Positions 43,684-52,882 of a stretch of DNA of 64,000 nt are shown here, piece by piece (the first letter of the stretch is position 1; every line of letters begins with the position of its first letter). The DNA comes from Paenibacillus lutrae. Lineage in GTDB: Bacteria; Bacillota; Bacilli; Paenibacillales; NBRC-103111. A model generated the notes under the pieces. The model was not told where the DNA came from. It saw only the letters and a program-made list of their open reading frames with translations, and searched no databases. Location of the stretch: positions 62,001 to 126,000 of the forward strand of contig NZ_RHLK01000014.1 in assembly GCF_009757775.1 (NCBI RefSeq). Direction: 5' to 3'. Both the position numbers and the translations under genes were made by a program.

Positions 43684-43710
43684 TAACGGGTATAACGGGT
43701 ACAGCGGGTA
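43684..43710 (+). repeat. Three tandem 9-bp direct repeats upstream of uvsE
   Basis: TAACGGGTA, TAACGGGTA and CAGCGGGTA lie head to tail, ending 41 bases before the uvsE start. They could be regulator half-sites. Confidence 0.7.
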
Positions 43711-43751
43711 AAAGGCCGCATAAGGGAATACTTATAAAGGGGGTGTCATCT

Positions 43752-44699
43752 ATGGAAATTAGAATCGGGTATGTGTCTCAATCGTTAGCAATCTTTCAGA
43801 ATACACCGAGCTCGACGTTTACCTATAAACGGTTCAAAGAAGGGACATATGAGAGCTCGCTTGCTAAAGCTATCGAGGTAGGACGCCGCAATCTGGAGGC
43901 TACCCGCCGCATTCTGTACTTTAATGCCGCCCATGGCATCCGGCTGTACCGCCTCAGTTCGTCACTGATTCCGCTGGCTACACATCCGGAGGTCGGCATC
44001 GTCCCGTCTGCCGTCTACGAGCGGGAACTTGCCGAACTCGGAGAATTCGCCCGGGGCCATGACATCCGTGTGTCCATGCATCCGAATCAGTTCACTCTTC
44101 TCAACGGATCGGATGCTGTGGTGAAAGCGGCCATCCGCGACCTGGAGTATCATGCCGATATTCTGGATGGCATGGGGATGGGCACGGAATGCAACATGAA
44201 TATTCATGTTGGAGGAGCTTACGGCAACAAGGCGGCATCCGCAGGCAAGCTTGTCGCCAATCTGCCGGGCGTTCCGGAGCGGGTCCGGAGACGGCTGACG
44301 CTGGAGAATGACGACAAGACCTACACGGCCGAGGAAACATTAGCCGTCTGTGAACAGTCCGGCATTCCGATGGTCCTCGACCTGCATCACGACTGGTGCA
44401 ATCCCTCCGCTGCGGCAGGAACGGAACTTCTGCCCCGGATTGCAGCGACATGGGGAGAACGACCGATCAAAATCCACGTGTCGTCTCCCAAGAGCGACAA
44501 GGACTTCCGCGCGCATGCGGACTATGCAGAACCTGAAGCGGCGCTCGGCTTTCTCCAAGCATGCAAAGCATACGGCCTTCAGCGCGTAGATGTTATGGTG
44601 GAAGCCAAACGCAAAGATTACGCATGCTTGAAGCTGGCAGAAGATCTTGCGGCCGTGCGGGGCATCCGGCGTATAGACGGCGGAGTTCTGCACATGTAA
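43752..44699 (+). CDS. uvsE: UV damage endonuclease UvsE
   Basis: A 315-residue TIM-barrel endonuclease that nicks DNA 5' to UV photoproducts, part of an alternative excision repair route found in spore formers. Visible family motifs are IRIGYVSQSL near the start, LRxSMHPNQFTLLN, NIHVGGAYGNK, LENDDKTYTAEETLAVCE, and VLDLHHDWCNP, whose Glu, His and Asp are metal ligands. The ATG at 43752 has AAGGGGG 8 bases upstream. It appears monocistronic. Confidence 0.95.
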   Translation: MEIRIGYVSQSLAIFQNTPSSTFTYKRFKEGTYESSLAKAIEVGRRNLEATRRILYFNAAHGIRLYRLSSSLIPLATHPEVGIVPSAVYERELAELGEFARGHDIRVSMHPNQFTLLNGSDAVVKAAIRDLEYHADILDGMGMGTECNMNIHVGGAYGNKAASAGKLVANLPGVPERVRRRLTLENDDKTYTAEETLAVCEQSGIPMVLDLHHDWCNPSAAAGTELLPRIAATWGERPIKIHVSSPKSDKDFRAHADYAEPEAALGFLQACKAYGLQRVDVMVEAKRKDYACLKLAEDLAAVRGIRRIDGGVLHM

Positions 44700-44910
44700 T
44701 CCGCTAGCCGGGACTTAGGTTAATGAGCAAGAATTGGTGCAATGAGGCGGGTTTGCATGCGCAAATGCGGTGTATGCGGCATGAGGAATTTATTTCCTAT
44801 AGCGGCGGTATATCCGCAACTTTTCTGCCCATGAGTCCGTCTCAAATGGTGAGAACTGGAATTCCAGGCAATTCCGTTCGAACCCTATACTTTTAAGGAG
44901 GCAGATCCGG

Positions 44911-47226
44911 TTGAAAATTATTCGCAAAGCAGGCACGGCGGTGATGACTACTGCACTGCTGCTTGGCTCGGTTACACCCGTTATGGCTGACAAGGCGGTG
45001 CCCAGTACATCACCTGCTTCTACGGTCAACTCAAACTCAGGTCAAGGGAAAGAGCAGCTTGATCTCACTCAGGCAGAGCCTAAGATTACGAAGGATAAAG
45101 CTGTTCAGCTCGCTAAAGGTTACATACCTCAGCCTGAAGGCTACACATTGCAGAGTGCTAATTTACACGTGAACAATGGGCCTGACGGGAAGCAGAGGAA
45201 GACGTGGAACCTGGAATATTCGCTGAAAAAAAATAAAGAGTCACTCGGATACATGAACTATTCACTGGATGCCGATTCCGGCAGACTGCTCGGGTACAAT
45301 TTCTACGATAATAACCCCGACCGCAAGCCATCCTATCCGCCTAAGACAGATCTGAATCTTGCCAAATCCATCGCTGCAGACTACATAACCAAGCTAAGCC
45401 CGGATTTGCAGAAACAGGTCAAGTACAATGATCTCCGGGAATCTTCCTACAAAGTACCGCTTAATGGCGTGATAGCCTATCCGTTCGGGTTTGAACGTGT
45501 GGTAGGCGGAGTTCCTTTCCCGCAAAACGGCATTCAAATCCAAATTGACGGAGAAGGACGCTTGACCGAGTATCGGGTGGATTGGAATGAAGATATCAAA
45601 TTCGACAAGGGCGAGGGAATTATTTCCCAAGTAGCGGCTGAGAAGGCACTGAATGAGGCTTCCAAGCCTATGCTTCAGTATGTCATTCCTTATCAGATGA
45701 AAGAGAGAAAGCCGGTTATCGCTTACACGATGGCTGCTATTCAAATTGATGCAAAGACCGGTAAGCCAGTTCAGCAGGGCGAGGCGGTTAAACCTGCTGA
45801 TCTTCAAGCGCTGACAGATAAGCCGCAGCCTTCTTCGGGACCGATTGCAGGCAAAGAAGCGGCGCTCAAGAGAGTACAGGCGCTTATTCAAATTCCGGCC
45901 AATGCCAAGCTTGAAGAGGCATCCTATGGCGAGAACGTCAACGAAGAAACGAAGGAGTCGGAATCGACATGGAATTTCCGGTGGTCGCTGCAAGATGAAG
46001 AGGGCAACAACACGGGTGCCATTTCCTTGGCCCTTAACGCGAACAACGGTGAATTGAATTATCTGAGTCAATACAACCATTCCGGCCGTAATCCGTTTAA
46101 AGCGAGCGATATAAAGGTTCCTTATACAGAGGCTGCAGCGAAAGCTGTTGAGTTCGTTAAGAAAACCGTTCCGGGCAGTACCCATCAGCTTGTACTGGAA
46201 CAATCCTCAGAGCCGAAGGTTGATCCTAAGGCGACGGAAATACCGCGCGAGTATTCGTTTGAATTTAGCAGGTATATTGACGGGGTGCGAGTAGCGAACG
46301 ATCAGGTATCCGTTTCCGTGGACAAAGGCACCGGCATGATCTCGAACATGTATAAGAGTATCAATAAGCTTCCTTTCCCTGACAAGAAACCGGAAGTGCT
46401 CGATATTGAGAAGGCGAAAGACAAGCTGATGTCCCAGTACCGGCTGCGTCTGATATACCAGACGTCGGTGGGTGAGATTCCGGCGGGCATTCCTATTGAG
46501 AAATACAAAGCCATGATTGCTGCCGGTGCTATTGGCGCTATCGATCAACTGAATAAGAATGCCAGCCTGGTGTATACATTGGAGGATAAGTATACCCGGC
46601 AGGCATATTTCCTGGATGCGGTAACAGGGCAATGGCGCAACCGGGATAATGGGGAGGTTATTTCCCTTGAGCCGATTAAAGTGTCGGATATTGCCGGTCA
46701 CTGGGCGCAAAATGAGCTGCAGTTGATGCTGGATTATCAGGCTTTGGAAGTTAAAGACGGCAAGGTGAATCCCGATAAGTCTATCAAACGGGGTGAGTTG
46801 ATCAAAATGCTCGTTCTGGCAGACAGTGGCGGCGGTTATTATCCGACAGCGGCCATGAAAGATCGTGCCAACTCGTTCGCGGATGTAACCTCATCCAATG
46901 AGTATTTTTCTTATGTCGAGACGGCGCTTGACAATAAATGGATTGACCGCAATTCCGAAGAGTTTAATCCAGATCAGCCGATAACGCGCGAAGAGATGGC
47001 CTCACTTATTGTCCGGGCTTTGAATTACAAGAAGCTGACGGAGTATGAGGCGATTTTTAGCCGTAACTTCACGGATGCGGCGGATATCAAGAACATTGGA
47101 ACGGCCGCGATTGTAACCGGTATGGGTATCATGAGCGCAGAGAACGGCAAGTTTAATTCGAAGGCTGAAGTTACCCGCGCTCAAGCGGCAACGGCATTTT
47201 ATAGATTTTTGCAAAAGCGGTATTAG
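44911..47226 (+). CDS. YcdB/YcdC-repeat surface protein with three SLH domains
   Basis: A 771-residue secreted protein. The signal peptide ends near PVMA-DK. About 55-590 consist of YcdB/YcdC (DUF4901-like) units, with repeated patterns such as ITKDKAVQLAKGYI, LDADSGRLLGYNFYD and VDKGTGMISNMYKS. The C-terminal 180 residues have three SLH repeats: DIAGHWAQNELQLMLDYQAL, FADVTSSNEYFSYVETALD, and FTDAADIKNIGTAAIVTGMG. It should attach to secondary cell-wall polymer. The start TTG has AAGGAGG 9 bases upstream. The function of the repeat region is unknown; some relatives are described in development of the cell envelope. Confidence 0.88.
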   Translation: MKIIRKAGTAVMTTALLLGSVTPVMADKAVPSTSPASTVNSNSGQGKEQLDLTQAEPKITKDKAVQLAKGYIPQPEGYTLQSANLHVNNGPDGKQRKTWNLEYSLKKNKESLGYMNYSLDADSGRLLGYNFYDNNPDRKPSYPPKTDLNLAKSIAADYITKLSPDLQKQVKYNDLRESSYKVPLNGVIAYPFGFERVVGGVPFPQNGIQIQIDGEGRLTEYRVDWNEDIKFDKGEGIISQVAAEKALNEASKPMLQYVIPYQMKERKPVIAYTMAAIQIDAKTGKPVQQGEAVKPADLQALTDKPQPSSGPIAGKEAALKRVQALIQIPANAKLEEASYGENVNEETKESESTWNFRWSLQDEEGNNTGAISLALNANNGELNYLSQYNHSGRNPFKASDIKVPYTEAAAKAVEFVKKTVPGSTHQLVLEQSSEPKVDPKATEIPREYSFEFSRYIDGVRVANDQVSVSVDKGTGMISNMYKSINKLPFPDKKPEVLDIEKAKDKLMSQYRLRLIYQTSVGEIPAGIPIEKYKAMIAAGAIGAIDQLNKNASLVYTLEDKYTRQAYFLDAVTGQWRNRDNGEVISLEPIKVSDIAGHWAQNELQLMLDYQALEVKDGKVNPDKSIKRGELIKMLVLADSGGGYYPTAAMKDRANSFADVTSSNEYFSYVETALDNKWIDRNSEEFNPDQPITREEMASLIVRALNYKKLTEYEAIFSRNFTDAADIKNIGTAAIVTGMGIMSAENGKFNSKAEVTRAQAATAFYRFLQKRY

Positions 47227-47257
47227 AACAATTGGAAGAAAATAGATGGTAAATGGA

Positions 47258-47289
47258 AGGGGCTGCCGGTTCGGCAGTCTTTTTTTTGG
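47258..47289 (+). terminator. Intrinsic terminator
   Basis: GGCTGCCG and CGGCAGTC pair, followed by TTTTTTTT. Confidence 0.8.
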
Positions 47290-47428
47290 TAAAAATAGAG
47301 AGAAGGATGAATATTGGACCTATGTATTCCTTGCTGAGGGCAATATTTGATTTTTGCCTATGCGGATAGGTAACATAAAGAGAAGAGTTTGTTTCTTGCA
47401 AACATCTAGATCCAGACAGGAGTGGGGA

Positions 47429-50400
47429 ATGGTGAGGGGCATCATCCGGTATTCGTTAAACAACAAACTCGTCATATGGCTGCTCACGATTATTGTGACG
47501 GCGGCCGGCATTTATGCAGGCTTGAACATGAAGCAGGAGACGCTTCCCAATTTGGAAGTGCCGATTCTGACTGTAACCACAGTTTATCCCGGTGCTTCTC
47601 CGGAGGAGATAGCGGAACAGGTAACGAAACCGCTGGAACAGCGGGTGCGGAACCTCGAAGGTGTGGATGTTGTCAGTTCTACCTCTATGGAGAACGCTTC
47701 GTCCATTATGATGGAGTATTCCTACAATAAGGATATGGACAAAGCCGAAGCGGAGGTTAAAGAAGCCGTAGCGGATTTTAAACTTCCACGCGGGGCTCAG
47801 GAGGCCAGCGTCTCCAGAATTAACATAAACGCATTCCCGATCATATCTTTGAGTGTCTCGGGGGACAAGCAGTCTCTGGATAAACTGACGAAGATGGTCG
47901 AGAGTGATTTGAAGCCTTCGCTGGAGGGGATCTCGGGAGTGGCGAGTGTCGCTATTTCGGGACAAAAACAGCAGGAAGTGCAGCTGACCTTTGACCGGGA
48001 TAAGCTGAAGGCTTATGGAGTCAGCGAAGAGACGGTCAAAGGAATCATACAGGGAGCGGCGATCCAGATGCCGATGGGCCTGTTTGAGGTCGGCCGCACG
48101 GAGAAGACGATCGTGGTGGACGGCAACGTGCGGAGCCTGGAGGATCTCCAGGCGCTGGAGATTCCGCTGGTTCCAGGCGGAGCCGGATCTGCCGGCTCCG
48201 GTGCGGCGTCTTCCGGCGCAGCTGGAGGTATGGGTGCGCCAGCCGGGAGTGGAGCCGCAGGCGCCGCGGATGCAGGCGCAGCCGGCGCTGCGGCTCCGGG
48301 CGCGTCAGGCGCCGCAGTGCCGGGCGCATCAGGAGGCGTTGCGCAGGGCGCAACCGGCGCAGCAGCGCCGGGAGTTAACGCGGCGCCGCCTGCGGGCGCG
48401 GCCGCGTCGGCAGCGGGACTGCCGACCGTGAAGCTCAGCGAGCTCGCGAAGATTGAGCTCGCCGACCATGCCGATTCGATCTCGCGCACGAACGGCAAAG
48501 AGTCCATCGGTATTCAGGTGGTCAAGTCCACCGAAGCGAATACCGTAGATGTCGCCAGCGCCGTTAAGGAGAAGGCGGCGGAGTTCGAGAAGGCAAACAG
48601 CGGAGTGGGCATCGTAACGATGCTCGATCAAGGTGCGCCAATTGAAGAATCGGTCAACACGATGCTGAGTAAAGCGGTGTTCGGCGCTTTGTTCGCCGTT
48701 CTCATCATCATGCTCTTCCTTCGCAACTGGCGGACGACCCTGATCTCGATCGTGTCGATTCCGCTTTCTCTGCTGATCGGCGTGCTGCTGCTTCAGCAGA
48801 TGGACATTACGCTGAACATTATGACCCTCGGCGCGATGACTGTGGCCATCGGGCGGGTCGTCGATGACTCCATTGTCGTCATCGAGAATATTTACCGCCG
48901 CATGATGAGCCCTTCGGAGCCTCTGCGGGGCAAAACCTTGATCCGCGAAGCGACGCGGGAGATGTTCATGCCGATCTTGTCCTCGACCTTGGTCACGATC
49001 GCGGTGTTCCTGCCGCTGGGCTTTGTCAGCGGACCTGTAGGCCAGCTGTTCCTGCCTTTTGCGCTGACCATGGTGTTCGCGCTTCTCGCTTCCCTGCTGG
49101 TGGCGATTACGATTGTACCGCTGCTTGGACATACCATGTTCCGTAAGCGGCTTGAGCGCATGGGCAGTAAGCCGGTTTCGCAGCCATTAGTCCGGGTAGA
49201 AGGGGATGAAAATGCTGCTGCAGTTGCAGGTGCGGGTGCATCTACGGATTCCCCCCATGATTCTGCGGGCCATGATGAAACCGGGCGCCTGGGACGCTTG
49301 TACAAGAAAGCTCTTAACAGCACGTTGAACCATAAATTAATTACGTTCGGTGTGGCCATGCTGCTGTTCGTGGGCAGTCTGCTGCTGGCGACTCAGGTTG
49401 GTGTCAGCTTCCTTCCGGAGGAAGAGCAGAATTACGTCATGGTGACGTATACGCCTTCCCCGGGTGAAACGCTTGAAGCCGTACAGAAGAAAGCGCAGGA
49501 CGCGGAGAAATTCATTCTTGCGCGCGAAGGCGTAAAGAATATGCAGTACTCGGTAGGCGGTTCGAACCCGATGTCAGCCGGTAATTCCAAATCCGCGCTG
49601 TTCTACGTGGAATACGCCCCTTCTTTTAAAAATTTTGCAGCGGAAAAAGAGAAACTTGTAGAGGGGATTGCCAAGGCTTCCCCGGGTGAGTGGAAACCGC
49701 TGGATATGGGCGGTGGTTTCGGCGGAAGCAAATTAAGCTTGTTCGTATACGGAGAGAAGCTGGATGAAATTCACGGCGCAGTGGATCAGATTCAGCAGCT
49801 GATGACGAAGAATCCCACTTTCGATAAAGTGGACTCCAGTCTTTCCGAAGCCTATGAGCAGTATAAAATTGTGGCAGATCCTGCCAAGCTGAGCAAGCTC
49901 GGCCTTACCGCGGGACAGGTGGCAATGGCATTCAGCCAGGAACGGGAACGTCCTGTTCTCACGACAGTCCGTGTGGAAGACAAAGACTATGAAGTGTTTG
50001 TTCAGGCGGACAAGAAGACCTTCGCGGATATATCCGCCATTGAGAATACAACCATTCAGTCGCCGCTTGGTATTCAAGTGCCGCTCAAAGATGTGGCCGA
50101 GGTGCAGGAAGGCGAGTCACCTAATACGATCACGCACCGCGATATGAAGCTGTATGCGGAAGTAACGGCGGATATTACGGCCAAGGACGTAGGGGCAGCT
50201 TCAACGGAGCTCAAGGAACAGATTGATCAGCTCAGCCTGCCTTCCACGGTCCGTGTTGATTTTGGCGGAGTAACCGAGCAGATCAACGAGACTTTCTCCC
50301 AGCTTGGACTGGCTATGATTGCGGCTATCGCGATTGTGTACCTGCTGCTGGTGATGTTCTTCGGCGGGGCATTGACGCCGTTTGCCATTCTGTTCTCGCT

Positions 50401-50815
50401 GCCGTTCACGATTATCGGGGCTATTGTCGCCCTGCTGGTAACCGGAGAGACGTTGAGCGTGTCTGCTATGATGGGGGCACTGATGCTCATCGGAATTGTA
50501 GTGACCAACGCTATCGTTCTGCTCGACCGTGTTATTCATAACGAGAAGGCAGGGCTTGGAACAAGGGAGTCCTTGCTGGAAGCGGCCGGAACGCGGCTGC
50601 GCCCTATTCTGATGACTGCACTGGCTACAGTCGGGGCTTTGCTGCCGCTGGCGTTCGGTTTTGAGAGCGGCGGCCTAATCTCGAAGGGGCTGGCCGTGAC
50701 CGTTATCGGAGGCTTAATCAGCTCCACGCTGCTCACCTTGATTATCGTACCCCTGGTGTATGAATTCCTGGCGAGGTTCCGGCGTAAGCGTCCGATCCTG
50801 GATACGGAAGAGTAA
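47429..50815 (+). CDS. RND-family efflux permease (AcrB/SwrC-like) with Ala/Gly-rich insert
   Basis: A 1128-residue RND exporter with twelve transmembrane helices in two repeats and large extracytoplasmic loops (about 35-390 and 620-930). The proton relay aspartates are in AIGRVVDDSIVVIENIYR. Gram-positive relatives such as SwrC act without an outer-membrane partner. Residues about 250-330 are an Ala/Gly/Pro-rich low-complexity stretch (GAPAGSGAAGAADAGAAG and similar) inside the first loop, not seen in typical members. A second short acidic one (about 590-620) sits before helix 7. The ATG at 47429 has AGGAG 6 bases upstream. No adaptor gene is adjacent. Substrate unknown. Confidence 0.92.
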   Translation: MVRGIIRYSLNNKLVIWLLTIIVTAAGIYAGLNMKQETLPNLEVPILTVTTVYPGASPEEIAEQVTKPLEQRVRNLEGVDVVSSTSMENASSIMMEYSYNKDMDKAEAEVKEAVADFKLPRGAQEASVSRININAFPIISLSVSGDKQSLDKLTKMVESDLKPSLEGISGVASVAISGQKQQEVQLTFDRDKLKAYGVSEETVKGIIQGAAIQMPMGLFEVGRTEKTIVVDGNVRSLEDLQALEIPLVPGGAGSAGSGAASSGAAGGMGAPAGSGAAGAADAGAAGAAAPGASGAAVPGASGGVAQGATGAAAPGVNAAPPAGAAASAAGLPTVKLSELAKIELADHADSISRTNGKESIGIQVVKSTEANTVDVASAVKEKAAEFEKANSGVGIVTMLDQGAPIEESVNTMLSKAVFGALFAVLIIMLFLRNWRTTLISIVSIPLSLLIGVLLLQQMDITLNIMTLGAMTVAIGRVVDDSIVVIENIYRRMMSPSEPLRGKTLIREATREMFMPILSSTLVTIAVFLPLGFVSGPVGQLFLPFALTMVFALLASLLVAITIVPLLGHTMFRKRLERMGSKPVSQPLVRVEGDENAAAVAGAGASTDSPHDSAGHDETGRLGRLYKKALNSTLNHKLITFGVAMLLFVGSLLLATQVGVSFLPEEEQNYVMVTYTPSPGETLEAVQKKAQDAEKFILAREGVKNMQYSVGGSNPMSAGNSKSALFYVEYAPSFKNFAAEKEKLVEGIAKASPGEWKPLDMGGGFGGSKLSLFVYGEKLDEIHGAVDQIQQLMTKNPTFDKVDSSLSEAYEQYKIVADPAKLSKLGLTAGQVAMAFSQERERPVLTTVRVEDKDYEVFVQADKKTFADISAIENTTIQSPLGIQVPLKDVAEVQEGESPNTITHRDMKLYAEVTADITAKDVGAASTELKEQIDQLSLPSTVRVDFGGVTEQINETFSQLGLAMIAAIAIVYLLLVMFFGGALTPFAILFSLPFTIIGAIVALLVTGETLSVSAMMGALMLIGIVVTNAIVLLDRVIHNEKAGLGTRESLLEAAGTRLRPILMTALATVGALLPLAFGFESGGLISKGLAVTVIGGLISSTLLTLIIVPLVYEFLARFRRKRPILDTEE

Positions 50816-50837
50816 TGCAAGACTGAATATCAACGAG

Positions 50838-50862
50838 AAAGCCGCTGAGAAGCGGCTTTTTT
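50838..50862 (+). terminator. Intrinsic terminator
   Basis: AAGCCGCT-GAG-AAGCGGCTT followed by TTTTC. Confidence 0.85.
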
Positions 50863-51020
50863 CATTGGCCGAATAAGGGGGCATTCACTAACAAGTTCAA
50901 CTTTCGCTCTCCGTATGAATGGCAGTTGGCCAAAGTACAGCCCAGTGAAACAAAGGTGATGCGGTGAACGTATTAGCAAATAAGCACTATTTTTCCATTT
51001 GTCTGAAGGGGGCATAAACA

Positions 51021-51221
51021 ATGTTATGGATGGGTTTGTTTCTTGTACTTATGGGGGGATTGATGGTTTTTAAGACGCAGCTGCTATGGGAGCTGACAGA
51101 GAAGTGGAAATCCAATGACGGTACAGAGCCCTCGGACTTATATATGCTTAACACGCGCGTAGGAGGTGCAATCTTTACTCTCGTAGGCTCTGCCGTATTC
51201 TTGGTTGATATTCTATTGTGA
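51021..51221 (+). CDS. Small membrane protein, DUF6199-like
   Basis: A 66-residue protein with two transmembrane segments (about 2-18 and 46-65) joined by ELTEKWKSNDGTEPSDLYML and NTRVGGA. The pattern W-KS-x-x-x-EPSDLY-x(n)-TRxGG is typical of small Firmicute DUF6199-type proteins. AAGGGGG lies 9 bases upstream of the ATG. A GAGGC/GCCTC hairpin follows (about 51224-51262). Function unknown. Confidence 0.75.
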   Translation: MLWMGLFLVLMGGLMVFKTQLLWELTEKWKSNDGTEPSDLYMLNTRVGGAIFTLVGSAVFLVDILL

Positions 51222-51274
51222 GAGGGAGGCTTGAAAAGCGGTTCGTTACCGCCTTCGGGCCTCTATTATTTTGT

Positions 51275-51315
51275 GAGGAGAAGGTTCTCCTCTTCAACGG
51301 AAGTTGTGCTACAAT
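51275..51315 (+). promoter_or_regulatory. ilvA promoter region with inverted repeat
   Basis: GAGGAGAA-GG-TTCTCCTC (51275-51292) is a perfect inverted repeat that covers the expected -35 of a -10 TACAAT at 51310-51315. It could be an operator. The -10 lies 42 bases before the GTG start. Confidence 0.45.
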
Positions 51316-51357
51316 GGTCTGATAAGCATGACCACAGGAGAAAAGGAGATAGCCGAC

Positions 51358-52614
51358 GTGAGTACTGAGAATGTAAGAATCCTTGAAGATATCATCCGCG
51401 CGCACCATGCGCTGAGCCGGGTCATTGAGCCTTCGCCGCTCCAGCGTAATGAACTTTTGTCCAGACAGTATGACTGCAATATTTATTTGAAAAGAGAAGA
51501 CCTCCAGGTCGTCCGTTCTTTTAAAATTCGAGGAGCTTACAACGTGATTCAGAGCTTGTCGGCTGAAGAGCGGAGCAGAGGAGTGGTGTGCGCCAGTGCA
51601 GGCAATCACGCTCAAGGTTTCGCTTACTCCTGTAATCTGCTCGGGATTCACGGCAAGATCTTCATGCCCACCACTACCCCCCGGCAGAAAATCTCGCAGG
51701 TCAATATGTTCGGAGGCCCGTTCGTGGAGGTTGTCCTGATCGGCGATACTTTCGACGATTCTTCCGCCCAGGCCAAGGTATATTGCGAAAGCGAAGGCAA
51801 AGTATTTATTCATCCGTTCGACGATCTGCGAACCATCGCAGGGCAAGGAACGGTAGGGCTTGAAGTGCTGAATCAGATGCCGGTAACCCCGGATTATGTG
51901 TTTGCCTCTATCGGCGGAGGCGGTCTTGCCGCCGGCGTCGGCACCTATATCAAGGGCGTGGCTCCCGAAGCTTCTATTATCGGTGTCGAACCCGCAGGGG
52001 CCGCGGGTATGCAGCGCTCGATGGAAGCGGGGCACGTGGTCACGCTGGATACGGTGGACAGATTCGTGGACGGGGCTGCGGTTAAACAGGTCGGTGAGCT
52101 TACGTTTGAGATCTGCAAACGCGTTCTCGATGACATTGTATTAGTGCCGGAAGGCAAAGAATGTACGACCATTCTGGATCTTTACAATAACAATGCCATT
52201 GTCATCGAGCCGGCAGGGGCGCTGTCTGTGGCCGCACTCGATGCTTACCGCAGTCAAATCGTAGGTAAGAATGTGGTGTGCATTATCAGCGGCGGTAATA
52301 ATGATATTGACCGTATGCAGGAAATTAAAGAACGCTCGCTTATTTATGAGGGACTCAAGCATTATTTCATCGTGAACTTTCCGCAGCGTGCCGGCGCTCT
52401 TCGTGAATTTCTTGAGGAGGTGCTCGGGCCTACGGATGATATCACGCGTTTTGAATATATGAAAAAGAATAACAGGGACAATGCTCCGGCACTGGTCGGC
52501 ATTGAATTGAAGAATAAAGATGATTATGAAGGGTTAATCGCCAGGTTATCTCAGAAAGATTATCCTTACATCGAAATTAACGAGGATCCTAAGCTTTTTA
52601 ACCTGCTGATCTAA
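51358..52614 (+). CDS. ilvA: Threonine ammonia-lyase (biosynthetic)
   Basis: A 418-residue PLP enzyme that deaminates threonine to 2-oxobutyrate, the first step of isoleucine synthesis. The PLP lysine motif VVRSFKIRGAYN is near residue 55, the phosphate-binding loop SIGGGGLAAGVGTYIKGV near 195, and the C-terminal 80 residues (HYFIVNFPQRAGALREFLEE) form one ACT-like regulatory domain, the short B. subtilis type. Start GTG 51358 has AAGGAG 9 bases upstream; the ATG at 51328 lies too close to the likely transcript start and lacks a site. It stands alone, away from other ilv genes. Confidence 0.95.
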   Translation: MSTENVRILEDIIRAHHALSRVIEPSPLQRNELLSRQYDCNIYLKREDLQVVRSFKIRGAYNVIQSLSAEERSRGVVCASAGNHAQGFAYSCNLLGIHGKIFMPTTTPRQKISQVNMFGGPFVEVVLIGDTFDDSSAQAKVYCESEGKVFIHPFDDLRTIAGQGTVGLEVLNQMPVTPDYVFASIGGGGLAAGVGTYIKGVAPEASIIGVEPAGAAGMQRSMEAGHVVTLDTVDRFVDGAAVKQVGELTFEICKRVLDDIVLVPEGKECTTILDLYNNNAIVIEPAGALSVAALDAYRSQIVGKNVVCIISGGNNDIDRMQEIKERSLIYEGLKHYFIVNFPQRAGALREFLEEVLGPTDDITRFEYMKKNNRDNAPALVGIELKNKDDYEGLIARLSQKDYPYIEINEDPKLFNLLI

Positions 52615-52617
52615 AAT

Positions 52618-52664
52618 AAAAGGGAGCCCAGTCAACATCCGTTGGCTCAGCTCCTTTTTCTTTT
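52618..52664 (+). terminator. Terminator after ilvA
   Basis: GGGAGC-CC-AG-T-CAAC and GTTG-G-CT-CA-GCTCC form an interrupted stem, followed by TTTTTCTTTTT. Confidence 0.75.
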
Positions 52665-52713
52665 TGTGTATGCGATGAGAGAAACTTTTCAGGTACTTAA
52701 TTTACGCAATAAA

Positions 52714-52742
52714 TAATTAATTAACCTAAGTATAATTAATTA
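52714..52742 (+). repeat. Two identical AT palindromes upstream of the BMP operon
   Basis: TAATTAATTA occurs at 52714-52723 and 52733-52742, 19 bases centre to centre, with TATAAT at 52731-52736 between and over them. This could be a two-site operator, or promoter AT-richness. Confidence 0.5.
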
Positions 52743-52882
52743 TAGATTTTGAACCAGCCAAGAGGTATAATCGTAACGCGGCAATGCTAAATCTGGTCCG
52801 GATTTACATTTTTATTCGTCATTTGCCTCATACTAATTTCAGGATCAGGAAGCCACAAACAAATTTCAATAGGGGGTAACAA

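Noticed and set aside
48176-48420. The repetitive GC-rich tract as a CRISPR or mobile-element repeat
   Set aside because: It is in frame inside the RND gene, has no regular repeat-spacer structure, and encodes an Ala/Gly-rich insert.
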